51,084 nt of DNA from Roseburia sp. (GTDB taxonomy: Bacteria > Bacillota > Clostridia > Lachnospirales > Lachnospiraceae): assembly GCA_023664725.1 (NCBI GenBank), contig JAMPFA010000001.1:798671-849754 (forward strand), given 5' to 3'. The notes under the pieces are model-generated. The model did no database searches, had not been told where the DNA came from, and saw only the letters and a program-made list of their open reading frames with translations. This document shows positions 16,934 to 23,785 of this stretch, piece by piece. Position 1 is the stretch's first letter; the number at the start of each line of letters is the position of its first letter. The translations under genes were made by a program, and so were the position numbers.

Positions 16934-17143
16934 CTATACCAGAATCTTGTTTGCCATATCTTTTCCGATGGCAACACGTGAGTCCTTGATCTTGACGATC
17001 AGGTTCCCGTCATTCTCACTGACCACAGTGACAAATCCTCCCACCACAAAACCCAGGTTCTCTAAAAAGCGTCTGGTTTCCCCTTTGCCACCTACTTTTT
17101 TGATCGTGTTTTTCTCTCCTTCTCTGACCATAGATAACGGCAT
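16934..17143 (-). CDS. FeoA family protein (first copy)
   Basis: A 69-aa FeoA-like protein, more diverged than its neighbour: MPLSMVREGEKNTIKKVGG, then FLENLGFVVGGFVTVVSE and GNLIVKIKDSRVAIGKDMA. It shares the LGF..G..V and I...R.A...A pattern of FeoA barrels. It is first in the operon, 50 bases after the promoter. Tandem feoA genes before feoB are common in Clostridia; the two may act as a heteromeric partner of FeoB, or one may be regulatory. The start has GGGG ten bases upstream. Confidence 0.9.
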   Translation of the reverse strand: MPLSMVREGEKNTIKKVGGKGETRRFLENLGFVVGGFVTVVSENDGNLIVKIKDSRVAIGKDMANKILV

Positions 17144-17198
17144 TCTACCATCCCCTTCCCTGTACTTATCATCGATATCACTTTCTTTTTACAAGGTT

Positions 17199-17227
17199 AG
17201 TATATTCTAATATCTATTAGTTGTCAA
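17199..17227 (-). promoter_or_regulatory. feo operon promoter with DtxR-like palindrome in the spacer
   Basis: On the minus strand TTGACA, exactly 17 bases and TATACT. The spacer contains a perfect palindrome CTAATA-GA-TATTAG (17207-17220), and a further TTAG/CTAA pair overlaps the -10 box. Alternating TTAG/CTAA arms resemble operators of the iron-dependent DtxR/IdeR group. A repressor bound here would block RNA polymerase, which fits iron-repressed uptake. The regulator is inferred, not seen. Confidence 0.7.
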
Positions 17228-17277
17228 GAACATAATGAAAAATTATACCTCAAATCTTTACTGAGAAACTCTGTTTG

Positions 17278-17293
17278 TAGGACAAAAGTCCTA
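17278..17293. promoter_or_regulatory. Palindrome upstream of the GGDEF-EAL promoter
   Basis: TAGGAC-AAAA-GTCCTA is a perfect 6-4-6 inverted repeat, the spacing used by CRP/FNR dimers. Its centre is about 59 bases before the predicted transcription start, near the class I activator position. Confidence 0.5.
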
Positions 17294-17308
17294 ATTTATG
17301 TCAAAGGA

Positions 17309-17337
17309 TTGCAAAATCTTTTATATTCCACTATAAT
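17309..17337 (+). promoter_or_regulatory. Promoter of the GGDEF-EAL gene
   Basis: TTGCAA, a 17-base spacer and a perfect TATAAT, 41 bases before the ATG. The same -35/-10 pair and spacing is used by the diguanylate cyclase gene at 36711. Confidence 0.7.
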
Positions 17338-17378
17338 ATTATTCAAAAATAAGCGATGGGATATTTTGGAGGTAAGAG

Positions 17379-19088
17379 ATGGAATATCAAGGACACGTTT
17401 ATGAAGAAATAACCGTTCAGCAATTTTGCCAGGTAATCGACTTATTACATCCATGTATGGACGATTACCTCTATATTTATGACTTTCATAATGATTTCTT
17501 TTACATTTCTCCCAGTGCGGTAGAACGTTTTTCCATGCCTACCAACTGCTTCCATAATGCTTCTCAAACTTATTCCATGTTTATTTATCCAAAAGATTAT
17601 GACAACTTAAAGACAGATTTTAAAAAACACATCAAAGAAAATGTAACTTTCCATAACTTAGAACACCGTTTGGTAGACAAGAACGGAAAACCCCTCTGGG
17701 TAAATTACCGGGGCTATGTGGTTCGAAACCGTGAAAATGAGGCTCTCTACATTATCGGCTGTGCCAACGAGATCGGCCGTCAGCAGAAAGCTGACAATGT
17801 CAGCGGACTTTTGAGCGAATCCAGCCTGCACAATTACCTGGAGGACAGCAGACATCAATCTGGTGTATTGATCCGCCTTGGACTGGACGATTTTAAAGAG
17901 ATCAATGAGAAACTGGGTATGGAATACGGGGATTTGATCCTCAGGAAAACAGCAGAATGTATTACCGCCTGCACCAGGCCGTCTCAACAGCTCTACCGTA
18001 TAGTTGCGGATGAATTTATTATTATGGACAAGGACTGCAACAGCACGGAAGAAGCCATTTCCCTCTTTGAGAAAATCCAGACAACGATTCATACTTTTGT
18101 GGAAGAAAATCAATACGAAGCTTCCTACACAATTTCCGGAGGCATATTGACCTGGAAACATAATACAGAGAACACCTATTCCAATATGATGAAGCTGTCA
18201 GAATTTGCCCTACAGAAAGCCAAACGACTGGGAAAAAACCGCTGCTATGTTTTTAACCCGGCTGATTACTCTCAGTTCCTTCGGAAAAAGAAGCTGACAA
18301 AGCTTTTACGGCAGTCTGTTTTCAATGATTATGAGGGATTTGAAGCCTATTTCCAGCCTTTGATCGACGCAGAGACTGGCGTGCTCTACGGTGCGGAAAC
18401 CTTGATGCGGTTTGCATGTGAGCCTTATGGAAATATCTCTCCAGCAGAGTTTATCCCCATATTGGAAGAGACAGGCCTGATCATCCCGGCAGGAAGATGG
18501 ATTTTGCACGAGGCATTGCAGGCATGCAAACAGATTCAGAAATATATCCCGGACTTCCGCATTAATATCAATGTATCTTATATACAGATTATGAAGAGCG
18601 ATATCATTGAAGAAATTGCCTCCGCCATTACCTATTACGAGATTTCTCCTTCCAGTGTGGTGCTGGAACTGACGGAAAGCGGCGTTTTGGATTCTGACCT
18701 GCGTTTTGCCAAACTGTGGGAATGTATGCGGGAAAAAGGTGTCCGGCTTGCTCTGGATGATTTCGGCACAGGATATTCCAATTTTCATTACCTGTACAAT
18801 CTGAAACCGGATATTATCAAAATTGACCGCACTCTCACCACTCAGGCACTGAATAATGAGTACGAGTTTAAACTTTTATCTCTCATGAGCGGCATGATCC
18901 ACAGCATGAATCTTCACATGTGCGTGGAGGGAGTGGAGACAGATCAGGAGCTGTCTATGGTGCTTGACCTTTCCCCTGATTTTATTCAGGGATACTACTA
19001 TGGAAAACCATGCGCCTATGATGAATTTTTAAACCTGTATGTTCTTCCCAAAGCAAAGAGGGAGAAATTTATATTCTGTAAAAATTAA
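17379..19088 (+). CDS. PAS-GGDEF-EAL protein, probable c-di-GMP phosphodiesterase
   Basis: A 569-aa soluble protein. A PAS-like sensor spans about residues 25-135. A degenerate cyclase domain follows, in which the GGDEF loop reads IVADEF (208-213), so synthesis of c-di-GMP is unlikely. The EAL domain (315-555) keeps YFQP, ETLMR at the EAL position (340-344), NINVS, ELTES, DDFGTGYSN, KIDRT, EGVET and QGYYYG, so the metal and catalytic residues appear intact. The likely role is a sensory phosphodiesterase in which the dead GGDEF domain may bind GTP as an allosteric input. It is the only plus-strand gene of the signalling island. GGAGG lies eight bases before the ATG. Confidence 0.92.
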   Translation: MEYQGHVYEEITVQQFCQVIDLLHPCMDDYLYIYDFHNDFFYISPSAVERFSMPTNCFHNASQTYSMFIYPKDYDNLKTDFKKHIKENVTFHNLEHRLVDKNGKPLWVNYRGYVVRNRENEALYIIGCANEIGRQQKADNVSGLLSESSLHNYLEDSRHQSGVLIRLGLDDFKEINEKLGMEYGDLILRKTAECITACTRPSQQLYRIVADEFIIMDKDCNSTEEAISLFEKIQTTIHTFVEENQYEASYTISGGILTWKHNTENTYSNMMKLSEFALQKAKRLGKNRCYVFNPADYSQFLRKKKLTKLLRQSVFNDYEGFEAYFQPLIDAETGVLYGAETLMRFACEPYGNISPAEFIPILEETGLIIPAGRWILHEALQACKQIQKYIPDFRININVSYIQIMKSDIIEEIASAITYYEISPSSVVLELTESGVLDSDLRFAKLWECMREKGVRLALDDFGTGYSNFHYLYNLKPDIIKIDRTLTTQALNNEYEFKLLSLMSGMIHSMNLHMCVEGVETDQELSMVLDLSPDFIQGYYYGKPCAYDEFLNLYVLPKAKREKFIFCKN

Positions 19089-19095
19089 GATAAAG

Positions 19096-19132
19096 AAAAG
19101 CGGTTCACCTGTAAGGTTTGAACCGCTTTTTT
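19096..19132. terminator. Bidirectional terminator between the GGDEF-EAL gene and the chemosensory operon
   Basis: AAAAGCGGTTC (19096-19106) pairs with GAACCGCTTTT (19120-19130), followed by TT on the plus strand and TTTTCTTTA on the minus strand. It serves both converging genes. Confidence 0.85.
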
Positions 19133-19136
19133 GTCC

Positions 19137-20228
19137 CTATTCTTGATTGGTATCTGCCAGCTTCTCAAATTCTTCTCTCGCCTTTTCAAAACAATCCAGA
19201 AGTTTCGGTGAAAATACTCCACACTCCCCTTCCATGATCATGCGGTAAGCCTCCTCTTTGGAATAGGCGCCCTTATAGATCCTCTCACTGACCAGAGCAT
19301 CATATACATCTGCGATGGAAACGATCTGGGCAGCAATAGAAATATCTTCTCCAACTAATCCATCAGGATATCCCTTGCCGTCATAGCGCTCATGGTGATG
19401 GCGGCAGATGTCATAGCTAAGTTTGCCATAGTCTTCATCCCAGACATCCGTGATACTCTCTAAGATCTCACTTCCCTTGGTTGTATGGGTCTTCATCACC
19501 TCGAATTCTTCCGGAGTAAGCCTGCCGGGTCTAAGCAAAATACTATCCGGGATGGAAATTTTTCCCACATCATGAAGCACGCTTGCCTCTGAGATCATCT
19601 TCACCATTGCATCGTCCAGGCCATACTCCGGGTAGGTTTCCTTAACCTGCCTGGCAAGAACTTTTGTAAATCCCTGCACTCTCTGAATATGCTCACCGCT
19701 CTCTAAATTCCTGCTTTCCACTACGGTTCCCAGAATTTCAATGATGCGTACATTGCTCTGCTTCAGTTTATTTGCCTGTTCTTTCAATTGTTCATACTGC
19801 CTGAGAATGGTGTCTGTCTGTTTCTCCACCGTACCTTCCAGCTCCCTCTTGTACAGATAAAGCTGCACAATATTATCTACTCTTCTTTTCACCAGGTTAA
19901 CATCAAAAGGTTTGGCGATAAAGTCGGAAACCCCATAGTCAAAACATCTCCTCTCTGACATGGATGAAGTCTCAGCGCTGATCACAAGCACCGGGATTTT
20001 TCCTATATACCCTCTTTTATCCAATTCCTTTAACACTGCAAATCCATCCATCTCAGGCATAATAAGATCCAAAAGAATTGTAACTATCTCCTCGCCGTAT
20101 TTATCTATAAATTCCAACGCCTGAGTGCCCCGGTCTGCCTGGATAATCTGATAGCTCTCCCCCAGAATCATCTCCAGCACATCGCGGTTTATATCCAAAT
20201 CGTCTACAATTAAAATTTTATTATTCAT
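19137..20228 (-). CDS. Response regulator with HD-GYP phosphodiesterase domain (copy 2)
   Basis: A 363-aa protein: receiver at residues 1-120 (VDDLDINR, phosphoacceptor Asp in LLLDLIMPEMDG, KPFDVN), a coiled-coil linker (about 125-160) and an HD-GYP domain (HDVGKISIPDS, THTTKGSEIL, CRHHHERYDGKGYPDGL). HD-GYP enzymes hydrolyse c-di-GMP to GMP via a di- or tri-iron site, and all visible metal ligands and the GYP motif are present. It is the last gene of the chemosensory operon, 15 bases after a paralogue. Phosphorylation by CheA or a neighbouring hybrid kinase is plausible but not shown. Confidence 0.93.
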   Translation of the reverse strand: MNNKILIVDDLDINRDVLEMILGESYQIIQADRGTQALEFIDKYGEEIVTILLDLIMPEMDGFAVLKELDKRGYIGKIPVLVISAETSSMSERRCFDYGVSDFIAKPFDVNLVKRRVDNIVQLYLYKRELEGTVEKQTDTILRQYEQLKEQANKLKQSNVRIIEILGTVVESRNLESGEHIQRVQGFTKVLARQVKETYPEYGLDDAMVKMISEASVLHDVGKISIPDSILLRPGRLTPEEFEVMKTHTTKGSEILESITDVWDEDYGKLSYDICRHHHERYDGKGYPDGLVGEDISIAAQIVSIADVYDALVSERIYKGAYSKEEAYRMIMEGECGVFSPKLLDCFEKAREEFEKLADTNQE

Positions 20229-20243
20229 GGCTACCCTCTCTCA

Positions 20244-21329
20244 CTACAAAAGACTCATATTATCTGAAAATTCCACCAGTTTCCGAAACTCCTCGCTTGC
20301 CAGCTCAAAGCACTCCAATGCCATAGGGGAAAATGCCCCCTCCTCCCCGTCTTTGATGGCCTGAACCGCCGTCTGATGGGTGTAGGGCGTGTGGTAGGCG
20401 TTCTCCACAATCAACTCCTCGTAAGCGTCCACTAAAGAGACAATCTGGGCAACCACGGAGAGCTCATCCCCGGAGAGCCTGTCGGGATACCCCTTGCCGT
20501 CCCACCTCTCATGGTGGTGGCGGCAGATGTCATAGCAGTAGTGGTAAAACTGCTGGTCGTTTATCTGGCTGAAGGACTGAAGAATCTCACAGCCGATAGT
20601 GGTGTGGGACTGCATCAGCTTTTCGTCCTCCGGTGACAGTTTCCCGTAGTGCAAAAGCACGTTATCCGGTATCCCCAGCTTGCCAATATCGTGCATGGCG
20701 GATGCCCGCACAATCAGGTTTATCTTCTCCGGCGTAAGCTCGTACTCCGGGTGGAGCTTTGCCGCATAGTTTAGCATAATGCGGGTAAATTTACGGATAC
20801 GCCTGGTGTGCTCCTTGGACTCGTTGGTCTTGTAGCCAACCACCCTGCCCAAAGCGTCCAAAATCATCTCGTTGGTCTCCTCCAAAATCCTGGACTGCTC
20901 CTGGACTTCCAGGGTTTTCTCCTTTACCAGGTCTTCCATATGGTTTTTGTGGGTGTAAAGATCCACCACATTTTTCACCCGGCGCATAACCACCCGCTCG
21001 ATATAGGGCTTGTAGATAATGTCAGCAGCGCCGTAATTGTAGGCCGTTTCCTCCGTCTCCTTGGAGTTGTCCCCGGTGATAAGGATAATGGGAATGGAAT
21101 CCATCATCCCCTCCTCCTTCATGTACTCCATCACGTCAAAGCCGGTCTTTATGGGCATCACCAAATCCAGCAAAAGGCAAGCCACCTTATCCCGGTTGTC
21201 CCTCAGGTAGTCGATGGCCACCTGGCCGTTCTCCGCTTCTGCTACCTCATACTGCTCCTCAAACATTTCTTTCAGGATTGAACGGTTAATCTCCACATCC
21301 TCTGCAATCAAAATCGTTGTCCTGTCCAT
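20244..21329 (-). CDS. Response regulator with HD-GYP phosphodiesterase domain (copy 1)
   Basis: A 361-aa paralogue of the next gene: receiver (ILIAEDVEINRS, LLLDLVMPIKTGFD, KPYIER), helical linker (DLVKEKTLEVQEQSRILEE) and HD-GYP domain (MHDIGKLGIPDN, SHTTIGCEIL, CRHHHERWDGKGYPDRL). The catalytic signature is complete. The start at 21329 (MDRTTILIAEDVE) follows GGAGGGG. It is noticeably more GC-rich in codon choice than its downstream paralogue, so the pair may not be a recent duplication. A 126-base gap with a GC-rich hairpin separates it from the MCP gene, the largest gap in this operon. Confidence 0.93.
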   Translation of the reverse strand: MDRTTILIAEDVEINRSILKEMFEEQYEVAEAENGQVAIDYLRDNRDKVACLLLDLVMPIKTGFDVMEYMKEEGMMDSIPIILITGDNSKETEETAYNYGAADIIYKPYIERVVMRRVKNVVDLYTHKNHMEDLVKEKTLEVQEQSRILEETNEMILDALGRVVGYKTNESKEHTRRIRKFTRIMLNYAAKLHPEYELTPEKINLIVRASAMHDIGKLGIPDNVLLHYGKLSPEDEKLMQSHTTIGCEILQSFSQINDQQFYHYCYDICRHHHERWDGKGYPDRLSGDELSVVAQIVSLVDAYEELIVENAYHTPYTHQTAVQAIKDGEEGAFSPMALECFELASEEFRKLVEFSDNMSLL

Positions 21330-21389
21330 TGTTATCCCCTCCGTTATCATATCCCTGTGCAAATTTCTATACGCACCCCTGCACATAGA

Positions 21390-21418
21390 AGGGGGCGATT
21401 CAACCGGAACCGCCCCCT
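21390..21418 (-). other. GC-rich intercistronic hairpin between mcp and the HD-GYP genes
   Basis: AGGGGGCG (21390-21397) pairs with CGCCCCCT (21411-21418). No T-run follows on the minus strand, so it is not a strong terminator. It may set relative transcript levels of the chemoreceptor part and the HD-GYP part. Confidence 0.5.
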
Positions 21419-21455
21419 GGCATGTACTTTTCCCCTAACCAACACTGGCTGGCTC

Positions 21456-23243
21456 TTAATATTTACTGAAATCTCCCTCTAGGGAAATCACCTGCTCATT
21501 GTCATCATAGGAACTGTCTGTATTGTCCCCGCCAAAGCCACTGGACTGGCCCGTTGCAAGGAGCTTGTACTGGCCAATTAAGCTCTTTAAGGTAGCCGCC
21601 TGGTTGGACAACTGCTCGCTGGCAGCCGCACACTGCTCGCTGGTAGCCGCATTGGTCTGTACCACGGTGGAAACCTGGGAAATTGCCTGGTCAATCTGGG
21701 AGATTGCCGTCGCCTGGTCACTGGAGGATACGGTGATGCCGCTGATTAAGCCCACAATCTCGTCGATGGACTGCACGATTTCGTCTAAGGAGCTTGCGGT
21801 CTCCTCCGCCAGCTTGGTGCCGTTTGCAATCTTTCTAATAGAATCCTCGATCATCTCCGCCGTCTCACTTGCCGCAGATGCGCTCTTGGCAGCCAGGTTA
21901 CGGACCTCCTCTGCCACAACGGCAAAGCCCTTTCCATGGATACCTGCCCTGGCAGCCTCAACAGCCGCATTCAACGCCAGGATATTGGTCTGGAATGCAA
22001 TGTCGTCAATGGTCTTGATAATCTTGGAAATGGTCTCAGAGGATTCGTTGATGCTGTCCATAGCCTCAATCATGGACTTCATCTGTCCGTTTCCTTCTGC
22101 CGCCTTCTCCTTGATGTTGTTTACAAGGGTGTTGGCCTCACCGGCCTCTGTTGCGTTGTTCTTGGTACGCTGGGTCACCTCATCCATAGATGCGGTAACC
22201 TCCTCCAGTGCGCTGGCCTGCTCTGTGGAGCCCTGCGCCAAAGCCTGGCTTGCATGCGCCACCTGGTCGGAACCGATGGCAATCTGGGACCCGGATTCCT
22301 TGATGTTGCTCAGGGTAATATTCTGGTCGTTTAACAGCTTGCGGAAGGAAAGCCCCATAACGTCCTTGTCGCTCCTGGGGTTTACCTCCATAGTCAAATC
22401 CCCCTGGGAAATCAAATCTGCAATATGAACCTGCTCCTTGATAGAATCCGCCATTGCCGCAAAATTGTCCAGCAACTCGCCCAAATCGTCGTCGTAAACC
22501 TTCTCGCAGTCTATCTCCACATCCCCTAAAGCCATCTGCTTTGCCGCAATGGACAGCTTTTTCACCGGGATGGTGATGGACTTGATAATCATCGTGCAGA
22601 ATATCAGGGTAATGAGCACTGCAACCACTGTAAAAGCTATCAAGATAATTGTCATGCCGATCAGCTGTGTCTGCACCCGCTGGTTGTTTTTGTCAGCCGC
22701 TGCGTCCATGGCAGCCATAAGCTCTACCAGCTCCGTCTCCACGGTGCCAGCCACCACTGCGGCCTCACCCTGGATTAACTGCTCTGCCTGCTCTAATTCT
22801 CCGGCCTTTGCGATTTCCACCACCTGGTCAGCAATGCTTATGTAGGATTCCATGCCCTCCGTCACGTCGTCGTACTGGTCGGCAATCTCAGAGCCAAGGA
22901 CAGTAAGCCTTGTCTCAAACTCCGCTAAATCCGCTTTCTCGTCCGCCTCATACTGCTGCATCTGGTCAAGCTGCGCCTGCATATTCACCGGGTCGTCATT
23001 GTAGATAAACACTGCGTTCCTCACGCACACCTTGATGTCTGCAAAGTTGCTGTAAGCCTCGCTCAGGTAGTACTTGCCAATGGCAAAGTTGTTGTAGTTG
23101 GCAGCCCTTGCCGTGTTGATCTGGAAGGAAAACCAGAGGCCAACCCCCGAAATCAGAACCATAATCAGTATCATCATTACACTGAACATAACCAGCTTTT
23201 TCTTGACTGCCATGTCATGGATTGAAAATTTCTTTTTCTTCAT
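21456..23243 (-). CDS. Methyl-accepting chemotaxis protein
   Basis: A 595-aa transmembrane chemoreceptor. Helix 1 (about residues 17-37, LVMFSVMMILIMVLISGVGL) and helix 2 (about 188-212) enclose an extracellular four-helix-bundle type sensor. A HAMP domain follows (SITIPVKKLSIAAKQMALGD), then the signalling hairpin with its conserved tip (FQTNILALNAAVEAARAG, KGFAVVAEEVRNLAAKSA). Methylation helices rich in E/Q/A flank the tip. There is no C-terminal CheR-docking pentapeptide; the protein ends GDFSKY. It lies directly after cheW (17-base gap), so it is probably the dedicated receptor of this array. The ligand is unknown. Confidence 0.95.
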   Translation of the reverse strand: MKKKKFSIHDMAVKKKLVMFSVMMILIMVLISGVGLWFSFQINTARAANYNNFAIGKYYLSEAYSNFADIKVCVRNAVFIYNDDPVNMQAQLDQMQQYEADEKADLAEFETRLTVLGSEIADQYDDVTEGMESYISIADQVVEIAKAGELEQAEQLIQGEAAVVAGTVETELVELMAAMDAAADKNNQRVQTQLIGMTIILIAFTVVAVLITLIFCTMIIKSITIPVKKLSIAAKQMALGDVEIDCEKVYDDDLGELLDNFAAMADSIKEQVHIADLISQGDLTMEVNPRSDKDVMGLSFRKLLNDQNITLSNIKESGSQIAIGSDQVAHASQALAQGSTEQASALEEVTASMDEVTQRTKNNATEAGEANTLVNNIKEKAAEGNGQMKSMIEAMDSINESSETISKIIKTIDDIAFQTNILALNAAVEAARAGIHGKGFAVVAEEVRNLAAKSASAASETAEMIEDSIRKIANGTKLAEETASSLDEIVQSIDEIVGLISGITVSSSDQATAISQIDQAISQVSTVVQTNAATSEQCAAASEQLSNQAATLKSLIGQYKLLATGQSSGFGGDNTDSSYDDNEQVISLEGDFSKY

Positions 23244-23260
23244 GGTAAACTCTCTCCTTT

Positions 23261-23782
23261 TTATGATTGTTCTTTTTCTTGAACTTCTTCAAGCGCTTTT
23301 ATCACTTCCTGCTGGATTAACCGCTCCGGGTCCAACAACAGTTTCATCGTATCCCCCGTCCTGGCCAGACCGTACACATACTTGTTTCTCTCTGTGTTCT
23401 TGTGGCTTAGGGCAGGCGGCGGCATAATATCTTCTTCCGAGATGGAATCCACTTCCGCAATCTTCTCCACAATCAATCCCACCACTGTGGACTTCACGTC
23501 GATGACGATAATGCAGTTTCTATCTGTGTATTCCTCCGGTTTCATTTTAAATCTTGCCCGAACATCAATGACAGGAATTATCTTACCTCGAAGATTGATC
23601 AATCCCCTGATATAATCTTCCACTTCGGGTATCGCCGTAATCGGCTGCATGGTGATAATCTCATTCACATAACTGATACTTATGCCATAAAACTCTTTGC
23701 CTGTCTGGAATGTCATGAACATGCCTTTCTGGCCGTCCTCTTCAAATTCCTCCACGACTTCTTCCGTTAATTCTTCCGCCAT
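23261..23782 (-). CDS. cheW: Chemotaxis coupling protein CheW
   Basis: A 173-aa adaptor that links the chemoreceptor tip to the CheA P5 domain. After an acidic start (MAEELTEEVVEEFEEDGQ) comes the CheW fold: FYGISISYVNEIITMQPITA, the receptor/kinase contact region GLINLRGKIIPVIDVRARF and DVKSTVVGLIVEKIAEVDSI. The short extra N- and C-terminal acidic tails make it slightly longer than usual. It starts 3 bases after the cheA stop, which indicates translational coupling. Confidence 0.95.
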   Translation of the reverse strand: MAEELTEEVVEEFEEDGQKGMFMTFQTGKEFYGISISYVNEIITMQPITAIPEVEDYIRGLINLRGKIIPVIDVRARFKMKPEEYTDRNCIIVIDVKSTVVGLIVEKIAEVDSISEEDIMPPPALSHKNTERNKYVYGLARTGDTMKLLLDPERLIQQEVIKALEEVQEKEQS

Positions 23783-23785
23783 GTA

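Noticed and set aside
21523-22428. 301-codon plus-strand frame opposite the chemoreceptor gene
   Set aside because: Antisense shadow of a highly conserved MCP signalling domain; low-complexity Ser/Ala/Leu translation.
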